Shown here one piece after another: positions 24,349 through 34,073 of a DNA stretch of 64,000 bases. The stretch's first letter is position 1. Every line of letters begins with the position of its first letter. Where the stretch lies: contig CAZOMV010000009.1 in the NCBI GenBank assembly GCA_964580995.1, positions 1 to 64,000 on the forward strand, in the 5' to 3' direction. The notes beneath the pieces are model-generated. The model was not told the origin of the DNA and searched no databases. It saw only the letters and a program-made list of their open reading frames with translations. A program made the position numbers and the translations under genes. The DNA comes from JAKJEP01 sp964580995. GTDB lineage: Bacteria > Planctomycetota > Phycisphaerae > Sedimentisphaerales > SM23-30.

Positions 24349-24615
24349 TCATTCATAACCCCAGGGATTCTGGGGCTCTTCGGATTTGCTGCGCGAGGGC
24401 CTGCGATCCGGACACAACAAATGATCCGCTTCCTCCACCAGATGTTTGCTCAATTGAAAACTCAGCACCGCCGCGTCAAACCAGTCAAATTCGTTGGCCC
24501 GGTCATTGGCCATATCAATAAACGCATCCAGAATGTTTTCTTCGTAACCGGGTTCATACCGAAACACGAATCGCTCATTCCCTTTAATCAGGGCCAGTTC
24601 TTTTTGCTGTGACAC
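24349..24615 (-). CDS. Small conserved-looking hypothetical protein
   Basis: 88 residues starting at a GTG at 24615 with GGGAG nine bases before it, three bases after the stop of the upstream lipoprotein gene. The product is acidic and helical (ENILDAFIDMANDRANEFDWFDAAVLSFQLSKHLVEEAD), with a basic Arg/Ser end. No family recognised. The coupling to a CsgG-like lipoprotein suggests a shared role. Confidence 0.6.
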   Translation of the reverse strand: MSQQKELALIKGNERFVFRYEPGYEENILDAFIDMANDRANEFDWFDAAVLSFQLSKHLVEEADHLLCPDRRPSRSKSEEPQNPWGYE

Positions 24616-24618
24616 GGC

Positions 24619-25362
24619 TTATTCTCCCTGTGGTTTTTCCACCAGCAGTTTGGCTTCGATAGCCAGCATCTCGCCAATGATTTCATGGGCAACAAAACGG
24701 GGATAATTTTGCCTGGTCGTCCATTTTTTCCATCCGTACGGTTCCAGCTCATCGCTTCGATGCTTGGCATACGATTTCAATTGTTTCTGAACCTCATTCT
24801 TCGTGGTATCAAAAATACGCACAATCGAAATCTGGGGCGTAAGTTCTTCCACACGATTCAATTCAAAAGGCCTGCCTGCCCGAGCGAGCGTTCCTGGATC
24901 CATTGGCTCGTTGGCCGGCCCGGAAGAAGGTCCCTCTCGAGTATATAATTGGATCGCCAGTCCCATCCGAGGCGGATAATAGGGATCATATTCCGTGATC
25001 GATCCCACAATAATTCCATCCACACCCAAAGCCTCCGCCAGGGTGAGCGCGTCCGTTGGATTATTGACTTTTTCCATGCCTAGTTCGTACATAGCAGCCA
25101 TTACTCGATTTACAGGTATGATCTGTAAGGACCCTTTCACTTGTTGCAACTCTGCGTACAATTCATCCGTCACCAAAATTACGTCCACGGCATCAGAACC
25201 CGAATGGTTCAGCAACGGAGCTACTGCCAGGTTCCACTGCCCTGGATATGGACTCTCGTAAAGCCGGTCTATTTGGCTCTTGGAAGCACAACCGGCACAT
25301 GAAACTAATACCACGAGGATCGTCCTGGCAAACGAGCTCATGGGGCGTAAGGTTTGGGTCAT
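24619..25362 (-). CDS. Lipoprotein, CsgG/GNA1162-like fold
   Basis: 247 residues with a lipoprotein signal (hydrophobic run, then SCAGC as lipobox). The mature part begins with NLAVAPLLNHSGSDAVD and continues with DELYAELQQVKG, IIPVNRVMAAM and ALGVDGIIVGSITEYDPYYPPRMGLAIQLY. This order of a nucleotide-binding-like alpha/beta domain and a GxxxxYDPYxPPR element resembles small outer-membrane lipoproteins of the CsgG/GNA1162 group. It probably sits on the periplasmic face of an envelope membrane. The start ATG follows GAAAGG; an internal ATG seven codons later is possible. Confidence 0.65.
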   Translation of the reverse strand: MTQTLRPMSSFARTILVVLVSCAGCASKSQIDRLYESPYPGQWNLAVAPLLNHSGSDAVDVILVTDELYAELQQVKGSLQIIPVNRVMAAMYELGMEKVNNPTDALTLAEALGVDGIIVGSITEYDPYYPPRMGLAIQLYTREGPSSGPANEPMDPGTLARAGRPFELNRVEELTPQISIVRIFDTTKNEVQKQLKSYAKHRSDELEPYGWKKWTTRQNYPRFVAHEIIGEMLAIEAKLLVEKPQGE

Positions 25363-25414
25363 GAGTACCTTTCGCTATTCATTTTTTTCAATCGTACACA
25401 AAATACAGACAATA

Positions 25415-26509
25415 CTAATTGGCCTGGATACCGCTGCTTTGTGGATGTTGACTTAAATCAATCGGCTTCTGGGCGTTAAAATTAATCTGATTGGGTAGGA
25501 TCGACCAGATGTTTTCGATTCCCTTGCGGTCCGAACAGAAATACACCCTGCCATCCGAGGACCAGTTCGGAGAAAAATTACTGGAATCACTGCTGGTCAA
25601 CCGGAGAATATTCCGGCCGTCCACATCGACGATCCAGATATCTTCTCCAATACTTTCCGGCACGGGATTTTCCGCTTTTTCAAATTTGTCGCGATTCACC
25701 GTGCTATAGGTCAAATGCATGCCGTCCGAGGACCAGGAAGGACAAATACAGGCATGTTGGATACTGCTTACGATTTCCGTCGGAAACTTCGCTTCGCCGG
25801 CGACTAAATCCACGGTCCAGATACTGAACCACTGGCTGCCCCGATACCGGGCCTGCTGGAAGGCAATCTTGGGCACCTTGGGATTGGGATTCCATTCGGG
25901 AAACAGACCATAACCGATCCATTTTTTGATGCCCGGGGTCTCCACATTTACAATCCATAATTCCCACTGGTTCGATCGGGAACCAAGGGCACAATATACG
26001 ACTTGTTTCCCATCCGGCGACCAGGATGGATGAATCTCATTAGAAGCACTGTCCGTAAGCCGGGTAGGATTGGAACCATCCACTCCAACAACCCAGATAT
26101 CCCAGTTCCCGGCACGGTTGCTGGCATAGGCAACAAATTCGCCATTGGGCGAAAATTCCGGCTGAATTTCACTGGCGGCATCGCTGGTTAATCGGGTACT
26201 GGTTGCCCCATGAACCTGCTTTATGTATAAATCCGGATTGGGGGAATGTTGTAAAGAACTGAAAACTATCCACTTAGCATCTAAACTGATATCCGGGTCG
26301 TAGTCCCCCCCTTCCTCACAAAAACTATGCTGCTCCAAAGAAGAGAAAGGTTTGGCGGAAAAACTTACCGGCTGCCAGCCATCCAATTCCCCATAGAGAT
26401 TGGTACGAACGGATTCATCATAGGTTGTTGGGTGATTAAAATAGGAGCAGCCCGTCACTAAAAACAAAAATAATAATAAAGTGTATTTTGCCGTGCGGTT
26501 CACTTGCAT
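25415..26509 (-). CDS. TolB-like beta-propeller lipoprotein
   Basis: 364 residues from the ATG at 26509, preceded by AAGGA. The lipobox is LVTGC after a hydrophobic run. The mature protein carries repeated PD40 blades: DISLDAKWIVFSS, QPEFSPNGEFVAYAS, HPSWSPDGKQVVYC, CPSWSSDGMHLTYS, SPNWSSDGRVYFCS. TolB proper binds Pal and peptidoglycan-associated proteins; here no tol/pal gene is adjacent, so the partner is open. An upstream in-frame ATG at 26656 would put 49 residues before the signal peptide and is unlikely. Confidence 0.8.
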   Translation of the reverse strand: MQVNRTAKYTLLLFLFLVTGCSYFNHPTTYDESVRTNLYGELDGWQPVSFSAKPFSSLEQHSFCEEGGDYDPDISLDAKWIVFSSLQHSPNPDLYIKQVHGATSTRLTSDAASEIQPEFSPNGEFVAYASNRAGNWDIWVVGVDGSNPTRLTDSASNEIHPSWSPDGKQVVYCALGSRSNQWELWIVNVETPGIKKWIGYGLFPEWNPNPKVPKIAFQQARYRGSQWFSIWTVDLVAGEAKFPTEIVSSIQHACICPSWSSDGMHLTYSTVNRDKFEKAENPVPESIGEDIWIVDVDGRNILRLTSSDSSNFSPNWSSDGRVYFCSDRKGIENIWSILPNQINFNAQKPIDLSQHPQSSGIQAN

Positions 26510-27027
26510 AAATCCTTGATAGAACTGACTTTGTAGAATAAGTCGGCTTACACCCGCACACGTCGGCCTCCAGCCTGGCAGCGAGACATTTACATTTTCA
26601 TAGACACGCTGGGACTCCCATTCCAGCACCTCAATGCGTTGCCCTTTGTTTCGCATCCGCCGACTCCTTCATTGGCCAAGCCTCATTCTCCTTACATTCG
26701 TTAAAAGGGTTAGATCTTATGTCTTTCTGTTTTTTTATCGGCCTTAAAGGAACGGCAAGTAAGTAAATTTACATAATTTTTTTAACGTCCCATAAAGGAA
26801 CGATTTACTTATCGACCATCTGATTTGGTTTTCTTTAATCCCAATTCAATTCCAACAAAAAATCCAGGAGGAAAAATCGTGGTCCTGAAATTCGGTATCC
26901 ATCAGAAAAATCAAGAAGGGAATGTTGGTATAAAATAGATATAATTACTTTTATTTAAAGTATTTATAATTATCCTGCAATCTGCCGAATTAACGGATTT
27001 TTCACCGGCCCTGCCCGGGAAGAAATA
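26510..27027. other. Gene-free AT-rich intergenic region
   Basis: About 520 bases without a credible gene. Seen here: an inverted repeat AAGTAAAT (26761-26768) / ATTTACTT (26803-26810), a ten-base palindrome GTAAATTTAC (26763-26772) and two copies of TAAAGGAACG. It probably contains the promoter of the TolB-like gene. Confidence 0.5.
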
Positions 27028-27585
27028 TTAATTGACAGCTTCTTTGGTATAAAATCCCAATTCCTGACGGATCAAAGACAATATTTCCTGTTCCGTCTGC
27101 CGTTCGCGGCGGATTTTCGACCACTTCTGCTTTCTTGATAACGGGGCGGTCTCTCCGGATTCCATCGGGCTGGCCGCCGGATGATCCCGGCCGCTTCGCT
27201 GGCTCTGGAATTGTTGATAAGTTACCGTATCCAGCCGCTCCACCTGCACCTGGACATAGGCCCACCACTGAGAATTCCGATGTTTGACCTGGATTTTCGC
27301 CACGCGGCGGCAAGACTGGCTATCCAGCGAAACCCCGATTTTTTCTTCAAAATATTGCGGATCGGCTTCTATCGCAGCGGCTTCCCGGTTCGAATCGACC
27401 CGTCCAAACTGGTTCCGCATTATTTTTTCACAGGCATCGAAACACTCCTCAAATCCCGCCTTGCCAAGAGAACTGCGGGAAAATTGCATCTGCTCACGCT
27501 GGGACTCTTCGCAACCCATAAGCCCCCCAAAACCTAGTACAAAGGCTGCCAAAGACAAAACCCATCGCTTGGTACTGACTGCCAT
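27028..27585 (-). CDS. Hypothetical lipoprotein
   Basis: 185 residues from the ATG at 27585, eight bases after AAAGG. Signal peptide with lipobox LMGC. The mature part is hydrophilic and includes FEECFDACEKIMRNQFG, a beta-rich segment (CRRVAKIQVKHRNSQWWAYVQVQVERLDT) and a basic helical end. It resembles small conserved planctomycete lipoproteins but I cannot name a family. Its upstream region overlaps that of the divergent flippase gene. Confidence 0.6.
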   Translation of the reverse strand: MAVSTKRWVLSLAAFVLGFGGLMGCEESQREQMQFSRSSLGKAGFEECFDACEKIMRNQFGRVDSNREAAAIEADPQYFEEKIGVSLDSQSCRRVAKIQVKHRNSQWWAYVQVQVERLDTVTYQQFQSQRSGRDHPAASPMESGETAPLSRKQKWSKIRRERQTEQEILSLIRQELGFYTKEAVN

Positions 27586-27689
27586 TTCCATTTCCTTTCT
27601 GCTTGCCGAATTCTTTTCCTCCGGTCTATGGACTCCCATTATATAGCATCCCCCGTGCCGGGGGCTAATACAAAATTTTACCCAATGTA

Positions 27690-27718
27690 TTGCTTCCCAG
27701 GGGCAGGCCAAATATAAT
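27690..27718 (+). promoter_or_regulatory. Promoter-like pair overlapping the flippase start
   Basis: TTGCTT (27690-27695), 17-base spacer, TATAAT (27713-27718). The -10 overlaps the first ATG (27717); if used, translation would have to begin at a later codon. Confidence 0.4.
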
Positions 27719-29336
27719 GATTCACTCTACTACCGATTTCATTAGCCCGGTTTGCACTCCGGTAAGGATTGCGTATAGTTTGGCCAAAAAAAAAGATAAA
27801 CAAGTGATTCTGAATATGGCCAGCGGTCTGGTTTTGACCCTGTCCAATCTCGCGATCTTTTTTTTCATCACTCCTTTCATGCGGGATCAGTTAGAAAATG
27901 AATTATTTGGCGCCTGGTCCTTTATTGGCACCCTGATCGGATATGCTGCCCTGCTGCAAAGCACCACCACTACCGCCATGACCAAATATGTCGCGGAATA
28001 CAAAGCCCAAAATAATCAGGAAAAACTCCTCCTGGTGATCAATTCCGGACTGGCGCAATACCTTTTATTAAGTGCCATCACTCTGGTGACCGGCTCCATC
28101 CTGTGTTATCTGACAGGTTTTTTCCCGAAACTACAAATCAGCGGATATCTGACCACTATACGGATTACCTTCGGATTGATGGTTTTGAATCTGGTTCTGG
28201 ATCTGCCTTTTATCGGCATTCGAGCGACCCTGGCCGGGCTGCATCGCTATGTCTTCCTGAATACCCTTCAGCTCATCCGAGCCATCGCGTATGCCGGCGG
28301 CACGGTTCTGGTTCTCCTGCGCGGCTGGGATTTGATCGGTCTGGCCCTCTGCGATTTTGTCCTATGCCTTATCGTCAATTGCATATCCTACATTTTTCTG
28401 CGGCGGATTTTATCCTTTAAACTGTCCTTCCGTTACTGCCGTTGGGATATGATTAAGTTGATCTTCAATTTCGGCATCTTTAGTTTTATCAGCAGTTTCT
28501 CTACCATGATATTCTACTATACGGATAATCTGGTCATGGGGTGCATGATATCCCTAACCATGATTACCGTATATCAGTTCGGTTTTAAAATCCTGGAAAG
28601 CCTGAAAAAACTCAATATCTCCGCCACTAGTGTCTTAATGCCCGTGGCCAGTGAAATCTCCATTTTGACCGGAGAGGAACGGCGGCGTAAACTGGAAGAA
28701 TTGTTCACCCGCGGCTCGCGCTTTTCGGCCATCCTTACTTTACCTCCCATTCTGTTTCTGCTGATATTTGGCAAGGAATTCTTTCGATTCTGGCTGGGAA
28801 TCAAGTACGAATATGTCGATCAAACGTACTGGATTTTCGTCATCCTGATCGTGCCGCATACCTTCGTCTTTAGCCAATATGTCGGACCCAATATGCTGGT
28901 GGGCCTGGCCAAACACCACGCCTTCGCCTATATCCTGCTGGGATTGGCCCTGCTGAATCTCGGGTTAAGTATCCTCTTCGCCTACTACTGGGGGATTTAC
29001 GGTATCGCTCTGGGTACCGCCATCCCCATCACCCTTAGCCGGCCCATTATGCACTTTTACTTCAAACGGGTCTTTGATATCTCCATGAAAAAATATTACT
29101 GGAATGTCTGGTCCCGCCTGATTCCGATCGCCGCCGTTTTAACCGGTTTTCTAATCCTCTGTAAATTTACCATAACCATCTCCAACATGCCCGCCCTGGT
29201 AAGTCTGGCCGCCGGCTACGCCTTCTTCTTCTGGCTGCTTTCCTATTGGACGCTCGATAGCTATGAGCGGCAAGTCATCCAGCATATCCTTCGCAAGATC
29301 ACCGGAAAAACACCGGCAACTCCGCCCCTTTCATAA
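27717..29336 (+). CDS. Polysaccharide/lipid-linked oligosaccharide flippase (Wzx-like)
   Basis: About 539 residues with roughly 14 hydrophobic segments, the MOP/MATE-superfamily layout of Wzx/RfbX proteins that move undecaprenyl-linked repeat units across the inner membrane. The first helix (MASGLVLTLSNLAIFFFITPFM) is typical, as is the TTTAMTKYVAEYKAQNN stretch at the first loop. The start is uncertain: ATG 27717 is the first possible, but a promoter-like -10 overlaps it, so TTG near 27780 or ATG 27816 may be used. No glycosyltransferases are adjacent. The stop overlaps that of the convergent phosphodiesterase gene. Confidence 0.8.
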   Translation: MIHSTTDFISPVCTPVRIAYSLAKKKDKQVILNMASGLVLTLSNLAIFFFITPFMRDQLENELFGAWSFIGTLIGYAALLQSTTTTAMTKYVAEYKAQNNQEKLLLVINSGLAQYLLLSAITLVTGSILCYLTGFFPKLQISGYLTTIRITFGLMVLNLVLDLPFIGIRATLAGLHRYVFLNTLQLIRAIAYAGGTVLVLLRGWDLIGLALCDFVLCLIVNCISYIFLRRILSFKLSFRYCRWDMIKLIFNFGIFSFISSFSTMIFYYTDNLVMGCMISLTMITVYQFGFKILESLKKLNISATSVLMPVASEISILTGEERRRKLEELFTRGSRFSAILTLPPILFLLIFGKEFFRFWLGIKYEYVDQTYWIFVILIVPHTFVFSQYVGPNMLVGLAKHHAFAYILLGLALLNLGLSILFAYYWGIYGIALGTAIPITLSRPIMHFYFKRVFDISMKKYYWNVWSRLIPIAAVLTGFLILCKFTITISNMPALVSLAAGYAFFFWLLSYWTLDSYERQVIQHILRKITGKTPATPPLS

Positions 29337-30938
29337 ATACCCCAGATCCGACAAACGTTTCTGTATCTCGGATTCTTCCTCCGCCGAATAATTCGATTCT
29401 TTCCCGCCACCGCCAGCCGCATCCGTATAGGATATTTCCAGATGCTGCCGAAACACATCATCCAACACCTTGCCATCCATATGCCGCGGCACCGGAATCC
29501 CCAGATACCCCAGCACCGTCGGTACGATATCGACTATCTCACCATCGTGCTGCCCCCCCGCTTTCACCCCCGCCCCCTGCGCCAAAAACACTCCTCGCTG
29601 GCTATGCGTGCCCAAAAGCTGCATAAAACCTTTTTGTGTGTCGGTATAGTCAGGTTTGGCAACCGCTTCCTCACCCGTCGGTAACACATGCGCGAAAACA
29701 CCTTCGACAAACTGCACCACTAAATCCGGCATTCCCTCGGATGGTTCCACCGCAAACAATTCTTTGCCCATATAGATTTTCTCGATGACTGCGGTCGCGG
29801 CGGACGGTCCATACTCCGACAGAAGACGGGTGGTAATTTCCCGGATCAATCCATCCTGCAACGAACGATCCGCATTCAAATACACCAATCCCGCCATGGC
29901 CCCTACCGAAAACGCCGAGCTATGGGAAATATCTATAGTATTCTGCAAACTATTGAGCAATTCCTGGGATGGATCTTGATCCGCACTTTCCCATGTTTTC
30001 TTTAACCGGCCGTATCCTCGGGCCAGATAACGCAGGATCGGTATCTTTCGTTTGAGTTTGTTTTTCGTTTCCTGCCGCTGAGCGGACCGGCTTAATTTCA
30101 AATAGCCGTGCTGCCGCAGCCAGACATTCATTTTGAAAAAAGTATCCAGCCGGGCGAAACCATGATCCGACACCAGCAGCGTCAATACCTCCGGACCCGC
30201 CGACTCGATCAGCCTGCCAAGGATCTCATCGCAGCAGCGATAAAACCGGCTCACCTCCCGCCGGTTTTCCTCCCGGAAATTCGGCACGGTTCGGTCCAGA
30301 GCGGACCAGAAATGATGCTGCACATGATCGGTACTCTGCATTTCATAACAAAAAAGATCCCACTCCTTTTCTGCCATCAGCCGCATTCCCACCCGCATTC
30401 GGGCCTGCTCGATCCGGATGTGCCTGTCGATAAACTCCTCCACCGAATCCACCGGGCGGGCATCCACAATCTTATAATCCGGTTCACAGGCAATATATTT
30501 TTCATACACTTCAGAAGGATAAACCGTATCAGCCGAAAGCCCCGGGCACAGCAATCCCGGTATGACCACCCCGTTGATTTTCGGCGGCGGGGAGGTCATC
30601 GGAAAATTGACGGCAATCACCTTCTTCCCCACCCGGCTGGCCAGCTCCCACAGCGTCGGCACAGCAATATCCGTATAACTGTTGAACCGCAGCCGTTTCT
30701 GTACCGGGTCATACCGATAAAAGGTAAAAATCCCCGTCTTGCCCGGCCGGCACCCTGTCTGAAACGAACTCCACGCCGGGGCCGTCTCCGACGGTATCAC
30801 GCTGCGCAGGATCCCATGACAACCCTGCTCGACCAGCCGGGCCAGGTTCGGCATGACCCCCTCCGCCATTAAATCCCGGCCGATATCCCAGGTAAAGCCG
30901 TCCATGCCAATAATTAAAACTTTTTTCCTCTGCGTCAC
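29331..30938 (-). CDS. Alkaline phosphatase-superfamily hydrolase
   Basis: 535 residues of the type I phosphodiesterase/nucleotide pyrophosphatase family. Seen: IIGMDGFTWD (first metal-binding aspartate), the nucleophile region SETAPAWSSFQTGC, STDHVQHHFW and LLVSDHGFARLD (metal ligands), and the final metal site THSQRGVFLAQG. No signal peptide, so cytoplasmic or peripheral. GTG at 30938 is chosen since GGAG stands six bases before it. Such enzymes act on phosphodiesters including lipid or sugar nucleotides; the substrate is unknown. Convergent, with a six-base overlap, to the flippase gene. Confidence 0.8.
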   Translation of the reverse strand: MTQRKKVLIIGMDGFTWDIGRDLMAEGVMPNLARLVEQGCHGILRSVIPSETAPAWSSFQTGCRPGKTGIFTFYRYDPVQKRLRFNSYTDIAVPTLWELASRVGKKVIAVNFPMTSPPPKINGVVIPGLLCPGLSADTVYPSEVYEKYIACEPDYKIVDARPVDSVEEFIDRHIRIEQARMRVGMRLMAEKEWDLFCYEMQSTDHVQHHFWSALDRTVPNFREENRREVSRFYRCCDEILGRLIESAGPEVLTLLVSDHGFARLDTFFKMNVWLRQHGYLKLSRSAQRQETKNKLKRKIPILRYLARGYGRLKKTWESADQDPSQELLNSLQNTIDISHSSAFSVGAMAGLVYLNADRSLQDGLIREITTRLLSEYGPSAATAVIEKIYMGKELFAVEPSEGMPDLVVQFVEGVFAHVLPTGEEAVAKPDYTDTQKGFMQLLGTHSQRGVFLAQGAGVKAGGQHDGEIVDIVPTVLGYLGIPVPRHMDGKVLDDVFRQHLEISYTDAAGGGGKESNYSAEEESEIQKRLSDLGYL

Positions 30939-31100
30939 ATTTCGCTCCGTTGGTACAATCTGCCGTCGGCACAAAACCTTCTAATCGAAAGTCTAACATA
31001 ATCTTATGACGCATACAAGAATCAGATTGGCCCTTTCCCCATTAGGAGAAATACCTCTTGCCTCAACCGTAGAATAGGTGCTACACTATAGGCAAGTATA

Positions 31101-32216
31101 ATGAGTTTTCTTTCAGCAGCACGGAATAGAGATAGATTGAAAAAGCCAGATCGACGCCAGTTTTTGCAATATCTCGCGGGGAGCACGGCAGCGGGTATAA
31201 TCGGCTGCTCCCATCCTGATTTCAATCTGTGCCAAACCAGCGGAACGCCCGTGTCAACGCCGACGGGTCGTTATATCCGCGCCAATGCCGACTGGCTGGC
31301 CGCCTGTACCTATGGTGTGGGAATCCACTGGACGGCCAAATCCACCCCCCGAAGCGGCCCGCCGGTCCCGTTTCCAAATGCGGTCGATCAATTTGATGTG
31401 GACCATTTTGCCAATACCATCGCCGAGACCGGTGCGGACTATGTGCTCTTCACCTGCACGCACGCCCTGCAGATGCTGCCGGCCCCCCATCCCGACATCG
31501 AATCCATCCTGCCCGGACGCACCTGCCGGCGCGACCTGATCGGCGAAATCGCAACCCGCCTCCGGGAGCGGAACATCCATTTTATCGCCTATTACAACCA
31601 TTCCTGCAACCATCCGGATGATCCCGAATGGGAACAGGCCGTCGGCTACCATGATCCCGACAAAAACCGGCTGGCTGAGAACCTTTGCCAAATCGTCGCC
31701 TGGATGGGCGGCCATTACGGGGATCTGATCCGGGCCTGGTGGTTCGACAGTTCTTATTCTCTGGACCCGCGCGGCCCCTATAATGCCGTCACCACCGATA
31801 TGACCGGTTTCCAGTTCCCCTGGGAACGTTTCACCGCCGCCGCCAAAACCGGCTGCCCCGCACGCCTGGTCACCTACAACGCCGGTATCAACGCCACGTA
31901 TCTTTACACCGCCCATCAGGACTACTGGGCCGGCGAGCTGACGGACCTGCAACATCCGCCAACCGGCCGGTTTCTGGACAGCGGCCTGCAATGGCATGGC
32001 TGGACCTGCCTGGACGAAAAATCGTGGGTTCATTCCCAACTCGATACCGAAATTCCAAATGTTCTATATACAGATGAGCAGATCTTCTCTTTCGTCCGCC
32101 TATGCCAAAAACAACGTGCCCCCATGACCTTTAATCTCAGCATCTATCAGGACGGCATCTTCGCACCTGACTCGATTCGGCAATTACAAACTTTGAAGAA
32201 CAACATAAAGGGCTAA
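31101..32216 (+). CDS. Tat-exported GH29-like lipoprotein
   Basis: 371 residues, paralogue of the minus-strand gene at 9660. The N-terminus has a twin-arginine signal (DRRQFLQYLAG) running into a lipobox-like IIGC. The barrel motifs match: YGVGIHW, FDVDHFANTIAETGADYVLFT, LIRAWWFDSSY (candidate nucleophile aspartate) and a C-terminal MTFNLSIYQDG. The fucosidase-like catalytic half is kept but the C-terminal domain is lacking. A TATAAT overlaps the ATG at 31101, so TTG at 31137 may be the real start. Seven bases upstream of a PQQ-propeller gene, suggesting an operon. Confidence 0.65.
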   Translation: MSFLSAARNRDRLKKPDRRQFLQYLAGSTAAGIIGCSHPDFNLCQTSGTPVSTPTGRYIRANADWLAACTYGVGIHWTAKSTPRSGPPVPFPNAVDQFDVDHFANTIAETGADYVLFTCTHALQMLPAPHPDIESILPGRTCRRDLIGEIATRLRERNIHFIAYYNHSCNHPDDPEWEQAVGYHDPDKNRLAENLCQIVAWMGGHYGDLIRAWWFDSSYSLDPRGPYNAVTTDMTGFQFPWERFTAAAKTGCPARLVTYNAGINATYLYTAHQDYWAGELTDLQHPPTGRFLDSGLQWHGWTCLDEKSWVHSQLDTEIPNVLYTDEQIFSFVRLCQKQRAPMTFNLSIYQDGIFAPDSIRQLQTLKNNIKG

Positions 32217-32223
32217 AAATTCT

Positions 32224-33528
32224 ATGATTCGACAGATATTAACTGCACTGACAATCCTGACAACCCTGGTCCTCCCCGCTCAGGCCCGCGACTGGCCCCA
32301 ATGGCGCGGCCCGTTCCTCAACGGCTCCACCGACGAGCCAAACCTGCCCGACACCTGGAGCAAAACCGAAAATGTCAAATGGGTCTGCCCCCTGCCCGGC
32401 CCCGGGGCAGCCACCCCCATCATCTGCAACGGCAAAATCTTCCTCACCTCCACCGATAATCAATCCAAAGATTTACTGGCCCTCTGCCTCGACGAAAAAG
32501 ACGGCAGGGAACTCTGGCGGAAAAAACTGGGCGACTCCCGCGAGGACTGGCCCCGCAACAACATGGCCTCCCCCTCCGCCGCCGCCGATGGCAAACATGT
32601 CTATTTCCTCTTCGGCAGCGGCGATCTGGCCGGGCTGGATTACGCCGGGAACATCCTCTGGCAGCGGAACATCGAACAGGAATACGGAAACCTGGCCCAT
32701 ATGTTCGGCTACAGCTCCAGTCCGTTTCTCTATCAGGATACTGTGTATATTCTGGTTCTCCGCAAAACCACGCCCTACCGCGACCCTCAAAGCGACAAGC
32801 CGTTGAATTCCTTTCTGCTGGCCCTGGACAAAATGACGGGGAAAGAACTGTGGCTGCATCAGCGGGACACTGATGCGAAGGAGGAATCCCTGGAAACCTA
32901 CAGCACCCCCATCGTTCATACCGTCAACGGGAAGGACGAAATCATCATTTTCGGCGGTGACCACCTCACCGGCCACGATCCCCAAACCGGCCAGGAAATC
33001 TGGCGCTACGGCTACAGCGCTGATAGAAAACGCATCGACTGGCGAACCATCCCCAGCCCGGTGACCGGGGCGGGGCTGATCTTCGCGTCCCGGCCCAAGA
33101 ACAACGGCCTGTTCGCGTTAAAAACCGGACTGACCGGCACCGTGACCGACGAGGCGGTGGCGTGGCAGTTTGAGAAATTCAATCCCGATTGCAGCACCCC
33201 GCTCTATTACGACGGTCTCTTATACGTCCTGGACTGCATCAAAAATGACAATCCACTAACCTGTTTTATACCCACAACCGGCCAGCAAAAATGGCAGGGA
33301 CGGCTCGAGGCCAAACAGCCTTACCGCGCCTCCCTCACCGCTTCCGACGGGAAAATCTATTGCCTCGACGAGGGCGGACAGGCCATCGTCTTGGCCGCCG
33401 GCCCCGCCGAATTCAAGGTGATCTCCCGAATCGAAATGGGCGAAGGCCCCATCCAGTCCTCCATCGCCATCGCCAACCAGCGGCTCTACCTCCGCACCGC
33501 CCAAAACTTATACTGCATCGGCAAATAG
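32224..33528 (+). CDS. Secreted PQQ-type beta-propeller protein
   Basis: 434 residues with a signal peptide (cut near AQA-RDWPQW). Blade motifs of the PQQ/BamB type recur: DWPQWRGPFLNGSTDEP at the start, ALCLDEKDGRELWRKKLG, LALDKMTGKELWLHQ, LTGHDPQTGQEIWRYG, CFIPTTGQQKWQG. Family members with the WPQWRGP opening are abundant in planctomycetes and generally lack the residues that bind PQQ, so a scaffold or binding role is more likely than alcohol dehydrogenase activity. Probably co-transcribed with the GH29-like gene. Confidence 0.8.
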   Translation: MIRQILTALTILTTLVLPAQARDWPQWRGPFLNGSTDEPNLPDTWSKTENVKWVCPLPGPGAATPIICNGKIFLTSTDNQSKDLLALCLDEKDGRELWRKKLGDSREDWPRNNMASPSAAADGKHVYFLFGSGDLAGLDYAGNILWQRNIEQEYGNLAHMFGYSSSPFLYQDTVYILVLRKTTPYRDPQSDKPLNSFLLALDKMTGKELWLHQRDTDAKEESLETYSTPIVHTVNGKDEIIIFGGDHLTGHDPQTGQEIWRYGYSADRKRIDWRTIPSPVTGAGLIFASRPKNNGLFALKTGLTGTVTDEAVAWQFEKFNPDCSTPLYYDGLLYVLDCIKNDNPLTCFIPTTGQQKWQGRLEAKQPYRASLTASDGKIYCLDEGGQAIVLAAGPAEFKVISRIEMGEGPIQSSIAIANQRLYLRTAQNLYCIGK

Positions 33529-33559
33529 GGTTTATAGCAGTTGGAAGAAAGAAGGAACC

Positions 33560-34000
33560 ATGACGACCAGAAGTGAACAAGCCGTTTCCAAATTTATGGA
33601 AGGGTATAACTGTGCCCAGTCAGTTTTTTTCTCATTTTGTGATGATCTCCACATGGACCAGGATACCGCACTAAAACTGGCTTGCGGATTTGGTGCGGGT
33701 ATGGGCCGAAAAGAAGAAGTCTGCGGGGCGGTTAGTGGCGGGATCATGGTACTGGGTGCTAAATACGGCAGGGGAGAAAACGAAGATCGAACCGCTACTG
33801 AAAAGACGTACGCAAAAACCAGGGAACTCTTGGACCAGTTTGCCAAAAAACGGGGAACCTTCCTTTGCCGCCAATTATTGAACGGTTGTGAATTGACCAC
33901 CGAAGAAGGGCAAAAACAGTTTAAAGAGAACGACCTGTTGAATAAAATATGTAAACCATGCGTCCAGGATGCAGTCGAGATCCTTGAAAGTATCTTGTAA
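33560..34000 (+). CDS. C_GCAxxG_C_C family redox protein
   Basis: 146 residues matching the C_GCAxxG_C_C family: YNCAQSVF, then ACGFGAGMGRKEEVCGAVSGGIMVLG, then a CRQLLNGC and a late CKPCVQDA. The conserved cysteines may bind a metal or an iron-sulfur cluster; members often sit near redox or corrinoid genes. AAGGA precedes the ATG. The function of the family is not established. Next to a CCGTATATACGG palindrome at 34028-34039. Confidence 0.85.
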   Translation: MTTRSEQAVSKFMEGYNCAQSVFFSFCDDLHMDQDTALKLACGFGAGMGRKEEVCGAVSGGIMVLGAKYGRGENEDRTATEKTYAKTRELLDQFAKKRGTFLCRQLLNGCELTTEEGQKQFKENDLLNKICKPCVQDAVEILESIL

Positions 34001-34073
34001 CGGAAGTTTTGCAAAATGGCCCGTCAACCGTATATACGGGAAGCCTTGGGCAACAGTCGGCCTAGGGGGAACT

